Of a DNA stretch of 64,000 nt, positions 54,277-63,876 are shown piece by piece (the first letter of the stretch is position 1; each line of letters opens with the position of its first letter). Source of the DNA: Xanthomonas vasicola (lineage in GTDB: Bacteria; Pseudomonadota; Gammaproteobacteria; Xanthomonadales; Xanthomonadaceae); assembly GCF_000772705.2 (NCBI RefSeq), contig NZ_JSBW02000037.1, positions 1-64,000 of the forward strand, in the 5' to 3' direction. The notes beneath the pieces were generated by a model. That model saw only the letters and a list, made by a program, of their open reading frames with translations. It had not been told where the DNA came from and did no database searches. A program made the translations under genes and the position numbers.

Positions 54277-54391
54277 GGCTCGCCCGCGCCCCAGCCCGCT
54301 GCGCCGCCACCGACGCCGCGCGCGCTCAGTAGCAGCGACCGTACTGCGTAGTATTCTTGGCGCCGCCTCATTCCGCCAAGGACCCGAGTAC

Positions 54392-54868
54392 ATGCGTCGT
54401 GCCTATCGCCTTCTTCTTGTGTCGCTGGCCTGCGGGCTGCTGCTGAGCGCCTGCAGCGGCGCGGTGCGCCGGGTGTCCGAGCCGGCTGCCAGCATCCAGC
54501 AACTGACCGTGCGTGCCGACGGCTCCTGGTCGGTCGACCTGCGCCTGCAGAACTACAGCAGCATCCCGATGCAGTTTGAACGCGTGGCGCTGGAAATCTC
54601 TGCCGGCGATCAGTTGGCCGGCAAGCTCGATCAGACCGTCGGCATGTCGATCGGCCCGGAAACCGCCGACGTGGTCACCGTCACCGTCCAACCCACCTCG
54701 CTGGGCCGCATCACCGTGGCCGATGTGTTGGCTGGCGGCCGCTCGTTTCCGTACATGCTCAAGGGCACCGTCTGGGCGACCCCGCAAGACAAGAAGCAGC
54801 GCGATTTCACTGTGGAATCGCGCAACACGCTCAGCCCGGCCCCCGGCCTCAACGGCGTGCTGCGCTGA
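54392..54868 (+). CDS. LEA14-like lipoprotein
   Basis: The protein is 158 aa with a lipoprotein signal ending LACGLLLSACSG. The mature part is one LEA_2/WHy-type beta-sandwich (SVDLRLQNYSSIPMQFERVA, LEISAGDQLAGKLDQ). Function is unknown; such proteins are linked to desiccation or envelope stress. It ends 37 nt before the acyl-CoA dehydrogenase gene. Confidence 0.78.
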   Translation: MRRAYRLLLVSLACGLLLSACSGAVRRVSEPAASIQQLTVRADGSWSVDLRLQNYSSIPMQFERVALEISAGDQLAGKLDQTVGMSIGPETADVVTVTVQPTSLGRITVADVLAGGRSFPYMLKGTVWATPQDKKQRDFTVESRNTLSPAPGLNGVLR

Positions 54869-54905
54869 CGCGCACGCCTTCCCGCACCCGCTTCAAGTAT
54901 CCCGC

Positions 54906-56699
54906 ATGAGCAGCTATACCGCCCCGCTGACCGATTTCCGCTTCGCCCTGCACGATGTGCTCGGCGCGCAAGCCTTGTTCGCCCGGCTCGGCTATGCCGA
55001 TGCCAGCACCGACATCATCGATGCCGTGCTCGAAGAAGCTGGCCGCTTCACCTCGCAGGTGCTGGCGCCGCTCAACAGCGTGGGCGACGAGATCGGCTGC
55101 GCATTCGACAAGAGCACCCATGCAGTCACCACCCCGCCTGGCTTCCGCGCTGCCTACGAGCAGTTCGTGGAAGGCGGCTGGAACGGGCTCACCGCCGAGC
55201 CGCAATTCGGCGGCCAGGGCATGCCGCACACACTGGGCGTGCCGCTGAGCGAGATGATCAATGCCGCCAATCTGGCCTGGGGCAACTTCCCGCTGCTCTC
55301 GCATGGCGCGATGGAAGCGCTGCGTCAGCACGGTGAAGCCTGGCAGCAGGACGTCTTCCTCAAGCCGCTGATCGACGGCCGCTGGACCGGCACCATGTGC
55401 CTGACCGAACCGCATTGCGGCACCGACCTGGGCCTGCTCAAGACCCGCGCCGAACCCAATGCCGATGGCAGCTATGCCATCACCGGCACCAATATCTTCA
55501 TCACCGCCGGCGAGCACGACCTCACCGACAACATCGTGCACCTGGTGCTGGCCAAGCTGCCGGACGCACCGGCCGGCGCCAAGGGCATCTCGTTGTTCGT
55601 CACTCCCAAGTTCAAGGTGGACCGCGACGGCACCGTGGGCGAACGCAACGCGCTGCATTGCGGCTCCGTCGAGCACAAGATGGGCATCAAGGGTTCGGTG
55701 ACCTGCGTGATGAATTTCGAGGGTGCGCAAGGCTATCTGGTGGGTCAGCCGCACAAGGGCCTGCAGGCCATGTTTACGATGATGAATACCGCACGCCTGG
55801 GCGTGGGCTTGCAAGGCATCGGGCTATCTGAGCGCGCCTATCAGAATGCGCTGCGCTACAGCCGCGAACGCCTGCAGTCGCGCGCACTCAGCGGCGCCAA
55901 GTTCCCGGACAAGCCGGCCGACCCGATCATCGTGCACCCGGACGTGCGCCGCATGCTGCTGACCATCAAGTCGCTGACCGAAGGCAGCCGCCTGCTGGCG
56001 CTGCACGCGGCCAGCCTAGTGGACGTGGCTCACCGCGGCGGAACCGAACAAGAACGCACCGATGCCGAGACGCTGGTGAGCTTCCTCACCCCGATCTCCA
56101 AGGCCTGCCAGACCGAGTGGTCGATCGAGAACACCTACCACGCGCTGCAGTGCTTCGGCGGCCACGGCTACATCCGCGAATACGGCATGGAGCAATTGGC
56201 CCGCGATGCGCGCATCACCACCATCTACGAAGGCACCACCAGCATCCAGGCGCTGGACCTGATCGGCCGCAAGACCGCCGCCAGCCAGGCCGCCGGGCTG
56301 AAGCTGTTCCTGGCCGATGTGGAAACCTTCGCCAAGGCACAGGACGGCAACGCGGCGCTGGCCGAGTTCATCAAGCCGCTGCGCGACAAGTGCAGCGAGT
56401 GGGCGATGCTGACCCGCGATGTGCTCGACCGCGCCGCGCGCAACCCGGACGAACTCGGCGCTGCGAGCTACGACTACTTGTTTTATTCGGGCTATGTAGT
56501 GCTGGCGTACTGGTGGGCACGCAGCGTGGCCGCGGCCGATGCGTCGGCGCATGGCGAGGACTTCAAGCGTGCCAAGCGCGAGACCGCACGCTTCTACTTC
56601 GCCCGCATCCTGCCGCGCACGCTGACGCATGCAGCCACCATCCGCAGCGGCGCCGCACCGTTGATGACGCTGGAAGCGGAATTGTTCGGCGAAGGCTGA
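54906..56699 (+). CDS. acyl-CoA dehydrogenase (DmdC/FadE-like, with C-terminal extension domain)
   Basis: The protein is 597 aa, starting MSSYTAPLTDFRFAL. TMCLTEPHCGTDLGLLKT is the FAD-contacting ACAD signature. KMGIKGSVTCVMNFEGAQGY follows, and YHALQCFGGHGYIREY with YEGTTSIQALDLIGRK places the catalytic glutamate in the family's C-terminal position. A 120-residue extra C-terminal domain marks the long ACAD branch that also includes 3-methylmercaptopropionyl-CoA dehydrogenase. It probably acts in fatty-acid or short-acyl-CoA oxidation. Confidence 0.92.
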   Translation: MSSYTAPLTDFRFALHDVLGAQALFARLGYADASTDIIDAVLEEAGRFTSQVLAPLNSVGDEIGCAFDKSTHAVTTPPGFRAAYEQFVEGGWNGLTAEPQFGGQGMPHTLGVPLSEMINAANLAWGNFPLLSHGAMEALRQHGEAWQQDVFLKPLIDGRWTGTMCLTEPHCGTDLGLLKTRAEPNADGSYAITGTNIFITAGEHDLTDNIVHLVLAKLPDAPAGAKGISLFVTPKFKVDRDGTVGERNALHCGSVEHKMGIKGSVTCVMNFEGAQGYLVGQPHKGLQAMFTMMNTARLGVGLQGIGLSERAYQNALRYSRERLQSRALSGAKFPDKPADPIIVHPDVRRMLLTIKSLTEGSRLLALHAASLVDVAHRGGTEQERTDAETLVSFLTPISKACQTEWSIENTYHALQCFGGHGYIREYGMEQLARDARITTIYEGTTSIQALDLIGRKTAASQAAGLKLFLADVETFAKAQDGNAALAEFIKPLRDKCSEWAMLTRDVLDRAARNPDELGAASYDYLFYSGYVVLAYWWARSVAAADASAHGEDFKRAKRETARFYFARILPRTLTHAATIRSGAAPLMTLEAELFGEG

Positions 56700-56723
56700 G
56701 GCTCTCTGCGACCCACGAACCTT

Positions 56724-56745
56724 GTAGGAGCGCAAGCGCGCTTCT
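56724..56745. repeat. single arm of the GTAGGAGCGC REP-like element
   Basis: GTAGGAGCGCAAGCGCGCTT resembles the arms of the inverted repeat at 35852-35917 but lacks the second half. Located just after the acyl-CoA dehydrogenase stop. Confidence 0.5.
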
Positions 56746-56907
56746 GACAGCATGCGAGGCGCGTCATGCGAGGCGATGGGCCGGATCGATGCCGGCCATG
56801 TGAGGACGCCCTCTTAAGCTACACCTTACCTGAGCACACACGCTTCAGCGCCGTCCGTTCGCTGCGATACACAAACTGTCAACGATCGGGTATAAGCTGT
56901 TCTTCCG

Positions 56908-57564
56908 ATGGAGACAGACACGCACATTCGTGATGTGATCGTCCCCGGAGGCAGCTCTGCCCCGGACGCGGGCAGCGCTGTCACTGCGATCCAACGACTC
57001 CCCACGCTTCGCCTACTGTCTCTCGATGCGCACGGCCGCGTGCTGGACTGGATCAACTGGCAAGACGCTGCCTGCCTGTACGCCCGCGATGCGGTGTCGT
57101 GGACGCTGGGCGAGCCCTGCATGCAGATCCACGGTGGCATCTCGCGCCTGACTGGCGAGCGCAGCACGCTGGAATTGCACCCCATCATCGCCGCACGCGG
57201 GCATGCCCGTTCGCGCGCGCTGGACCCGACCCCCACCCTCAGCAACACCGCGCTGTTCGCACGCGATTCGCAGTTGTGCATGTACTGCGGCCAGCATTTC
57301 AGCCGCCCGCACCTGACCCGCGATCATGTCATGCCGGTTTCCAAGGGCGGCCGCGACAGTTGGGAAAACGTGGTGACCGCCTGCTTCCAATGCAACTCGC
57401 GCAAGGCCAACCGCACTCCGCAGCAGGCGCATATGCCGCTGCTGGCGGTGCCGTACCGGCCGAGCTGGATCGAGCATCTGATCCTGTCCAATCGCAACAT
57501 CCTGTCCGATCAGATGGCGTTCCTGCGTGCGCAGCTGCCCAAGCGCTCCAAGCTGTCGCTGTAG
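56908..57564 (+). CDS. HNH endonuclease family protein
   Basis: The protein is 218 aa. The C-terminal half is an HNH/McrA-like domain: CMYCGQHFSRPHLTRDHVMP (CxxC zinc pair and catalytic DH), then SKGGRDSWENVVTACFQCNS with the Asn and second CxxC. The N-terminal 100 residues (LRLLSLDAHGRVLDWINWQD) form a conserved partner domain seen in many chromosomal housekeeping-type HNH proteins of proteobacteria. Function unknown; no restriction methylase is adjacent. Confidence 0.85.
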   Translation: METDTHIRDVIVPGGSSAPDAGSAVTAIQRLPTLRLLSLDAHGRVLDWINWQDAACLYARDAVSWTLGEPCMQIHGGISRLTGERSTLELHPIIAARGHARSRALDPTPTLSNTALFARDSQLCMYCGQHFSRPHLTRDHVMPVSKGGRDSWENVVTACFQCNSRKANRTPQQAHMPLLAVPYRPSWIEHLILSNRNILSDQMAFLRAQLPKRSKLSL

Positions 57565-57982
57565 GCCGGCGCGTTCCGCGTCGCGGCGCGTGGCTGCTCA
57601 GCGGCCTGCGTAAGCTTCCAATGAGCGTCAACACATCCACGGGGGTGGAGCTGCTGTTGCGCCATTAGCGGGAGCCTTGGCGCCCTCACCACGCACCGCG
57701 TATTCGACGTGACGCCGGACCCTGCCGCGGCAACACAACGCAAGATCCCTGAAGTCGGCGCCTTTCCGTCCCCCACACATGCACGCGGGCCCCGACTGTC
57801 CAAGCAAACACGGCGCATATCGGCACCTCCCCAGGTGCGGCAGTTTGCCGCAGGCACGCGTGAGCGTTACGCGCCTCAGGCGTGACGGCGCGCGCGCGCA
57901 TCACTTCCCGCTGACAGCTGAACCGGTTTGCTTGCCGGGCCTTCGCATGGGGAGGACAATACGCCTTCAGAATATTGACACG
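57565..57982. promoter_or_regulatory. 418-nt region upstream of dxs
   Basis: It holds the dxs promoter and leader. The dxs frame is open upstream but not DXS-like. GGGGAGG at about 57950-57957 lies too far from the ATG at 57983 to be its SD. No riboswitch recognised. Confidence 0.35.
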
Positions 57983-59902
57983 ATGATGATCGACACCACC
58001 CGCTATCCGTGCCTGTCCTGCATCCAGACTCCCGACGATCTGCGCCGCTTCGATGAAGCCGAGCTCACCGCGATCGCTGAAGAACTGCGTTCCTACCTGA
58101 TCGAATCGGTGGGCAAGAGCGGCGGACACTTCGCAGCCGGCCTGGGCGTGATCGAACTCACCGTGGCCCTGCACTACCTGTATCAGACCCCGGTCGATCA
58201 GCTGGTGTGGGATGTCGGGCATCAGACCTACCCGCACAAGATCCTCACCGGCCGGCGCGACCAGATCCACACGGTCAAGCAAAAGGACGGCCTGGCACCG
58301 TTTCCCAAGCGCGAAGAGAGCATCTACGACACCTTCGGTGTGGGCCATTCGTCGACCTCGATCTCGGCCGCGCTCGGCATGGCCATCGCCGCGCAGCGCA
58401 ATGGCGACGACCGCAAGGTGGTCGCGGTGATCGGCGACGGCGCGATGACGGCCGGCATGGTCTACGAGGCGCTCAACCACGCCGGTGGCATGGACCCGGA
58501 ACCGAACCTGCTGGTGATCCTCAACGACAACCGCATGTCGATCTCCGAAGCGGTGGGCGGGCTGACCAAGATGCTGGGCCGCGCCAGCGGTAGCCGCACG
58601 CTCAATGCCATCCGCGAAGGCGGCAAGAAGATCCTCGGCGACAAGAAGAACAACCCCACTGCGCGCTTCGTGCGGCGCTGGGAAGAACATTGGAAAGGCA
58701 TGTTCGTGCCGTCCACCTTGTTCGAGGAAATGGGCTTCCATTACACCGGTCCGATCGATGGCCACGACCTGCCCAGCCTGGTCGGCGCGCTGAAGACCCT
58801 GCAAACGCTCAAGGGCCCACAGCTGCTGCATGTCATCACCACCAAGGGCAAGGGTTACGAGTTGGCCGAAGGCGACCAGATCGGTTACCACGCGGTCGGT
58901 CCGTTCGATCCGAGCAAGGGCCTGGTGGCCAAGGCCGGCGTCAAGAAGCCGACCTATACCGATGTGTTCAGCGACTGGGTCTGCGACATGGCCGCCGCCG
59001 AACCCAAGCTGCTGGTGATCACCCCGGCAATGCGCGAAGGCTCGGGCCTGGTGCGTTTCAGCAAGGAATATCCGCAGCGCTATTTCGATGTGGCGATTGC
59101 CGAGCAGCATGCGGTGACGCTGGCCGCCGGCATGGCGACCCAGGGCGCCAAACCAGTCGTGGCGATCTATTCCACCTTCCTGCAGCGCGGTTACGACCAA
59201 CTGGTGCACGACGTGGCGGTACAGCAGCTGGATGTGCTGTTTGCGATCGATCGCGGCGGCGTGGTCGGCCCGGATGGCGCCACCCATGCCGGCAATCTGG
59301 ACCTGAGCTTCCTGCGCTGCGTGCCGCACATGGTGGTGATGGCGCCGGCGGACGAGGCCGAATGCCGTCAGATGCTGAGCACTGGCGTGCAGTACCAAGG
59401 CCCGGCTGCGGTGCGCTACCCGCGCGGCACAGGCCCGGGCGCAGCATTGGACAGCTCGCTTGCCACCCTGCCGATTGGCAAGGCGCAGCTGCGCCACAGC
59501 GGCACCCGCATCGCCCTGCTCGGCTTCGGCGCGACGGTGGATGCGGCCGAGGCAGTGGGCCGCGCGCTGGGCCTGACTGTCGTCAACATGCGCTTCGTCA
59601 AACCGCTCGATAAGGCAATGCTGCTGGAGCTCGCAAAAACCCACGACGGCTTCGTCACCATCGAAGACAACGTGGTTGCCGGCGGCGCCGGTTCTGGCGT
59701 GTCGGAGCTGCTCAATGCCGAAGCCATTACCTTGCCGATGCTGCACCTGGGCCTGCCGGACAGCTTCCAGCATCACGCCAGCCGCGAAGATCTGCTTGCG
59801 GAAGCCGGCATCGATCAAGCAGGCATTCGCGCCGCCGTGCTCAAGCGCTGGCCGCAGCTGATGACCAGCAAGACGCCTGCGTTGAATGCTGCGGCGGGCT
59901 GA
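57983..59902 (+). CDS. dxs: 1-deoxy-D-xylulose-5-phosphate synthase
   Basis: The protein is 639 aa. It condenses pyruvate and glyceraldehyde-3-phosphate, the first step of the MEP isoprenoid pathway, using thiamine diphosphate. [38 protein letters not shown] and [15 protein letters not shown] are DXS signatures. [11 protein letters not shown] with NLLVILNDN is the ThDP-Mg motif, [18 protein letters not shown] holds the catalytic Glu, and [13 protein letters not shown] binds substrate. ATG 57983 or 57986 is chosen because homology starts at DTTRYPCL. Confidence 0.97.
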   Translation: MMIDTTRYPCLSCIQTPDDLRRFDEAELTAIAEELRSYLIESVGKSGGHFAAGLGVIELTVALHYLYQTPVDQLVWDVGHQTYPHKILTGRRDQIHTVKQKDGLAPFPKREESIYDTFGVGHSSTSISAALGMAIAAQRNGDDRKVVAVIGDGAMTAGMVYEALNHAGGMDPEPNLLVILNDNRMSISEAVGGLTKMLGRASGSRTLNAIREGGKKILGDKKNNPTARFVRRWEEHWKGMFVPSTLFEEMGFHYTGPIDGHDLPSLVGALKTLQTLKGPQLLHVITTKGKGYELAEGDQIGYHAVGPFDPSKGLVAKAGVKKPTYTDVFSDWVCDMAAAEPKLLVITPAMREGSGLVRFSKEYPQRYFDVAIAEQHAVTLAAGMATQGAKPVVAIYSTFLQRGYDQLVHDVAVQQLDVLFAIDRGGVVGPDGATHAGNLDLSFLRCVPHMVVMAPADEAECRQMLSTGVQYQGPAAVRYPRGTGPGAALDSSLATLPIGKAQLRHSGTRIALLGFGATVDAAEAVGRALGLTVVNMRFVKPLDKAMLLELAKTHDGFVTIEDNVVAGGAGSGVSELLNAEAITLPMLHLGLPDSFQHHASREDLLAEAGIDQAGIRAAVLKRWPQLMTSKTPALNAAAG

Positions 59903-59923
59903 GAACGCTTGACGGACTTCGTC

Positions 59924-59956
59924 GCGCGGTGCCGCTTTATCTCGGCGGCACCGCGC
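59924..59956. terminator. terminator-like hairpin between convergent dxs and GT1 genes
   Basis: GCGCGGTGCCGC and GCGGCACCGCGC form a perfect 12-bp stem around a 9-nt loop. It contains the GT1 stop codon. No U-tract follows on either strand, so termination efficiency is uncertain. Confidence 0.5.
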
Positions 59957-61193
59957 CAGTGCGTGCAAACTCATCCACCAACTGCACGATGCGCGCTTGC
60001 GACTGGATTGTCTGTAGCTCTGCCTGCAGGTGACGCACGCCGGGTGGCACCTCATCGGCGCTGAGCGCCTCGCGCAACAGCGCAGGCAAGCCATCCAGAT
60101 CGCGCAACCACCAGGCAGCACCTGCCACCTGCAGGCGCGCAGCGTGGTCGAACTGGTCGTAATCAAGCGGGTAGACGATCGCCGGCAATCCTGCGGCCAG
60201 GCAGGCATACAGAATGCCGGCACCGCCGTGGTGAATGACTAGCGCGTAGCGCTGCAAGTGCTGCGCGTAATCCACGTACGGCAGCCGTTGGTAATTGCCC
60301 TGCCCTGGCTGCAGCGGCGCTGCGGTGTCGCCATCGCTGAAATGAAAGATCACCTCGGGGAATTGCGGCGCCAGCGCACGCAACACGCTATCCAGACGCT
60401 GCTTCACCCATTGCAGATGGGTACCCAGCGTCACCAGCACATGCCGGCGACCGTCAACAAAGCTGGGTGCCGTCACCGCGGTGGTCGGCGTGCACAGTTG
60501 CGGACCGACGAAGCGCACTGCAGCAGGCCAACGCTGCGCCAGCTCGAACGATGGCACGCCCAAGGCCAGGATGCAGTGCGGCGAATACACTGCCTCGCTG
60601 CGATCGCGGCGATAGATTGCCGGCAACCCGCAGGCGCGCATCTTGCGCCGATAGCAGAGGTGCAAGGTCTGTTTGAAGCCGCGCGTGAGCCGGCGCGCCA
60701 CTGCATGCCAGATCCGCTGCAATTGCGTGGTGGCAGGCAGCAATCCACCGAAGTACGCGGGCGGCCCGTCAGTGGTTTCGATCACGCACGGCGACGGCAT
60801 GCTGGTCCACCACGCGATGCCCAGCGTCTGTGCGGCCAGTCCTGCACTGGGCAAGGTGAAATCGACGATCACCAGATCCGGCCGCCGCGCGCGCCAGCGC
60901 TGATGTAGCGCTTGGCCGAGCTGCGCCATCAGCCCGAGTGCGCTGTGCAACTGCCGACGCAGACGCAAGGGATTGTGGCCCACGGCGTGCGGCGGGTTGG
61001 CGATGGCGAGCAGCATGCGATCGGCGTGCGCATCCAGCACGCTGTCAGCGGTGAGCCCGCACGCACGGATGCGCGCCTGCGCGGCCGGCGTGCTGATGAT
61101 GCGCACGTCATGCTGCGCGGCGAGTTGTTGCGCAATCGCCAGGATGGGATGCAGATGGCCGCTGTACGGCGGTGCGATGAGATCAATGCGCAT
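59937..61193 (-). CDS. GT1 (UDP-glycosyltransferase/MGT-like) glycosyltransferase
   Basis: The protein is 418 aa from ATG 61193, overlapping the upstream gene by 11 nt. It is a GT-B fold: APPYSGHLHPILAIAQQLAA at the N-terminus, and YALVIHHGGAGILYACLAAG with PLDYDQFDHAARL as the nucleotide-sugar site. Related to macrolide, sterol and carotenoid glycosyltransferases (CrtX/MGT type), so it probably glycosylates a hydrophobic hydroxylated acceptor. Last gene of the operon. Confidence 0.85.
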   Translation of the reverse strand: MRIDLIAPPYSGHLHPILAIAQQLAAQHDVRIISTPAAQARIRACGLTADSVLDAHADRMLLAIANPPHAVGHNPLRLRRQLHSALGLMAQLGQALHQRWRARRPDLVIVDFTLPSAGLAAQTLGIAWWTSMPSPCVIETTDGPPAYFGGLLPATTQLQRIWHAVARRLTRGFKQTLHLCYRRKMRACGLPAIYRRDRSEAVYSPHCILALGVPSFELAQRWPAAVRFVGPQLCTPTTAVTAPSFVDGRRHVLVTLGTHLQWVKQRLDSVLRALAPQFPEVIFHFSDGDTAAPLQPGQGNYQRLPYVDYAQHLQRYALVIHHGGAGILYACLAAGLPAIVYPLDYDQFDHAARLQVAGAAWWLRDLDGLPALLREALSADEVPPGVRHLQAELQTIQSQARIVQLVDEFARTGAVPPR

Positions 61194-61782
61194 GCGTTGT
61201 GTTCCATCGCGTCCGTTCGAGTTGGGCGAGAAAGCGCTGGCACTCGGCAAGCACCTCGGCGTTGCGCAGGTACGCCATATGTCCGCATGCAGGCCTTAGA
61301 TCGATGTGCCCATCGAACAGCGCACGCGAGATCCAATCGCTACGCCCTTGCACCACCCGCAGCTCGCCAAACGCTGCAGGCGCACGACACACTGGGCCGT
61401 ACGCAAACACGGCCAGACGTGCGCGCAACGCATCCGGCAACTGCAATGCGGTCAACAACTGCAGCCCGCAGCTACCCGCCAGCAGCAACGTCATCGGCGC
61501 CTGCTCGAGCAACGCGTGCACGCGCGGGCGATCGGCATGGGTAACGCGGGCGTTGCGGGCGGCAAGATATTGCCGCGCATTGGCTATGCTGCCCCGCCAC
61601 AGCGGTATCCGCCGGTGCGGCGCGCTGTTGCGGTGGTACGGATAATTACAATCCACCAGCTGCCGGCCTGTGCCCTGCAGCTGCTCCAGCAACGCCACCT
61701 GTTCCGCACTCAAGGCGCAGCTTGCCGGATCGCTCTGTCCGGTGAGGAAGGCGATCTGCAGCGGGCCTGGCTCACTCCGCAC
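61183..61782 (-). CDS. alpha/beta-hydrolase-like protein of unknown function
   Basis: The protein is about 199 aa from GTG 61782, which overlaps the GT2 stop by 11 nt; the longer frame upstream reads through GT2 out of frame. LLLAGSCGLQLL gives a nucleophile elbow (A-G-S-C-G), LRVVQGRSDWIS a candidate acid and RPACGHMAYLRNAEV a C-terminal His, consistent with a small Ser hydrolase. I cannot place the family. Operon position between two glycosyltransferases suggests action on an acyl or glycosyl intermediate. Confidence 0.6.
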   Translation of the reverse strand: MRSEPGPLQIAFLTGQSDPASCALSAEQVALLEQLQGTGRQLVDCNYPYHRNSAPHRRIPLWRGSIANARQYLAARNARVTHADRPRVHALLEQAPMTLLLAGSCGLQLLTALQLPDALRARLAVFAYGPVCRAPAAFGELRVVQGRSDWISRALFDGHIDLRPACGHMAYLRNAEVLAECQRFLAQLERTRWNTTHAH

Positions 61783-62926
61783 GGAAACACCCGTTGGACA
61801 ACACGCGATAACGCCGCGTGCGCCAGCGAATCGTGCGCACCAACGCTGCGTGCAGCAGATGCAGCGGCTGCAGACATTCGACAATGATCGAAAGCAACAC
61901 GCGATGGCGCACTGCGCCGGAAACGCGCCATTGCACACCGCAGAGCAGCAGCACGCGCAGCAGCAAAACGATCAACACCGAGAGTGCAGCCGGCCAGCTG
62001 TGCTGCATGCAAGCGCACATCAGCATGGTCAGCAGTAGCACCGGCGGCAGCCCCTGTAATACGCCGATGGCGCTACGCACGCCCAGCCGCTGACGGCGCA
62101 GCAGGATCGATGCGAACAGCATCCAACGATGCATCTGCCGCACATACGCAGGCAAATCCGGTATCGCGGTGCGCATCGCGACCGGCGCGATGGATTGCCA
62201 GAGTCGTCCACCCCGTTCGCGCACCAGGGTGGCGAATGCCAGATCGTCGGTCAGCTGCGTTAGCAACGAAGAAAAACCACCCCAGCTGCGCAGCTGCTCG
62301 GTACGCACTGCGTAGCACATGCCGTTGATGGTCAACGGCGCTGCGAACAGTAGCCAGCCAAGATAGGTCAGCGCGGCATTGTTGTTGACGAACTGCGCCA
62401 ACAGGCGGCCCGCCACCGTGTCGCTGTCGCAGTAATACGGAAGCGCGGTGACCACATCGGCATGGGTCAGGTCCAGCAACAGCTGCGACAGCGCGCGGCC
62501 GCTGAGGTGCGCATCGTCGTCGAGAATCAGGCTGACGCGCGCAGTGATGTGCGGCAATGCGTAATCGAGTTTCCACGCTTTGGGATTGATGCCGGCAGGC
62601 GCCGGGGGCACCTGCACGCGCGCGATACGCACCTGCGGATGCTGCGCGATCACTGCATCAGCCGCGGCGTTTCCCGGGATGTCGTCGGCGTCCAACAACC
62701 AAATGAACTGCGCCTGCGGCAATGCCTGCACATTGGCCATGAGCACCTCTTGCAGATGCGCGTCGCCACCCAGAATGGGCTGCAGAATCGCAACGTCTGC
62801 CGGCCCTGCAACGGCAGTGCGCGCTGGCCTAATGCGTTCACCCCGCATGACCCACACCACCGCCGTTGTTTTGACCAGCAGCACGGCCAGATACAGCGCT
62901 GCCAGGGTCGGGACGATCAGGTCCAT
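61772..62926 (-). CDS. GT2-family membrane glycosyltransferase (ceramide glucosyltransferase/HpnI-like)
   Basis: The protein is 384 aa, starting with one membrane segment (LAALYLAVLLVKTTAVVWVM) and ending with hydrophobic helices. The catalytic domain shows VAILQPILGGD, WLLDADDIPG, VSLILDDDAHLSG and YVRQMHRWM, the last matching the (Q/R)xxRW acceptor motif of processive and ceramide-type GT2 enzymes. It would transfer a sugar to a lipid at the inner membrane. It overlaps the epimerase gene by 10 nt. Confidence 0.85.
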   Translation of the reverse strand: MDLIVPTLAALYLAVLLVKTTAVVWVMRGERIRPARTAVAGPADVAILQPILGGDAHLQEVLMANVQALPQAQFIWLLDADDIPGNAAADAVIAQHPQVRIARVQVPPAPAGINPKAWKLDYALPHITARVSLILDDDAHLSGRALSQLLLDLTHADVVTALPYYCDSDTVAGRLLAQFVNNNAALTYLGWLLFAAPLTINGMCYAVRTEQLRSWGGFSSLLTQLTDDLAFATLVRERGGRLWQSIAPVAMRTAIPDLPAYVRQMHRWMLFASILLRRQRLGVRSAIGVLQGLPPVLLLTMLMCACMQHSWPAALSVLIVLLLRVLLLCGVQWRVSGAVRHRVLLSIIVECLQPLHLLHAALVRTIRWRTRRYRVLSNGCFRAE

Positions 62927-63876
62927 TGTGCTGCCTGCCAGCGCACGAAGGCCTCCGCGCCTTCGTCCAGACTGACACTGGGCGGGCCGAGATCGGCAAG
63001 CGTGCGGCGTGGATCAAAGGTCTTGGAATAGGCGAACACGCCGACCCCAAAACGCGTAATCGGCGGTTCGCCACGCAGACGCAGCACGCGATAGACCGCT
63101 TCCACCACGCTGGCCATGCGCAGCGCGGTGCCGATGCGTACCTCGCGCTGCGGCAACGGCAGCTGCAGGCGCGTCAGCACATCCAGCAATAGCTGCTGCA
63201 GATCCACCGGCTGTGCATTGGTGAGGTTGTAGGCCGGCTGCAACTGCGGCGCGGTGGCCGCGCGGTAGAGGTAATCGCACAGCGCATCGATATAGATCAG
63301 GTCGCCGATCACCGGTTGGGTCTGGCCGACGAAACGTGGCAACGCGCCCTTGCGCGCAGCGGCGATCACCCGCGGAAACAGCACCGTGTCGCCGGGCCCG
63401 AACACGGCACGCGGACGCAACACGCTCTTTTCGCCGGGATAGTCATTGAGCAATGTTTCGCCAAAATATTTGGTTTCTGCGTAGGTATTAACGAACCCTG
63501 GGCCGATCGGGCTGTCTTCATCCAGATCGTATTGATGCGCTTCGCGATAGAACACCGAACTGGACGAGACATACAGCAGGCGCGGGCAGCCGTTGCGCTT
63601 GCAGAAGTCGATGACATTGGCAGTGGCTTGCACGTTGTGCAGTTGAAACTGCGCACGCGTGCCCCACGGCGATGCCAGTGCAGCCGCATGAATCACCACA
63701 TCCGGCTGCCAATCCAGCGAAAACGGTTGGCTCAGATCGATACGGTGGTAGTTGGGCAACGCGCTGGGGCGGCGGCCGATGCCGTGCATCTCGACACCCG
63801 GCTGCCCCTGGAAACGCTGCAGGAACGCACCACCAACAAAGCCGGACGCGCCGGTCACAAGAATGCGCAGGCTCAT
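62917..63876 (-). CDS. NAD(P)-dependent extended-SDR epimerase/dehydratase
   Basis: The protein is 319 aa from ATG 63876, overlapping the upstream stop as ATGA; the GTG at 63882 is less likely. RILVTGASGFVGGAF is the GxxGxxG Rossmann motif, FVNTYAETKYFGETLL holds the YxxxK catalytic pair and SVFYREA the upstream Ser. It could be a nucleotide-sugar epimerase or a 3-beta-hydroxysteroid-dehydrogenase-like enzyme acting on a lipid alcohol. Confidence 0.85.
   Translation of the reverse strand: MSLRILVTGASGFVGGAFLQRFQGQPGVEMHGIGRRPSALPNYHRIDLSQPFSLDWQPDVVIHAAALASPWGTRAQFQLHNVQATANVIDFCKRNGCPRLLYVSSSSVFYREAHQYDLDEDSPIGPGFVNTYAETKYFGETLLNDYPGEKSVLRPRAVFGPGDTVLFPRVIAAARKGALPRFVGQTQPVIGDLIYIDALCDYLYRAATAPQLQPAYNLTNAQPVDLQQLLLDVLTRLQLPLPQREVRIGTALRMASVVEAVYRVLRLRGEPPITRFGVGVFAYSKTFDPRRTLADLGPPSVSLDEGAEAFVRWQAAQWT

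Noticed and set aside
57686..60223. 845-codon open frame on the minus strand across dxs
   Set aside because: Antisense shadow of a GC-rich gene; dxs motifs are complete on the plus strand and this frame gives His/Arg/Gly-rich sequence with no domain.
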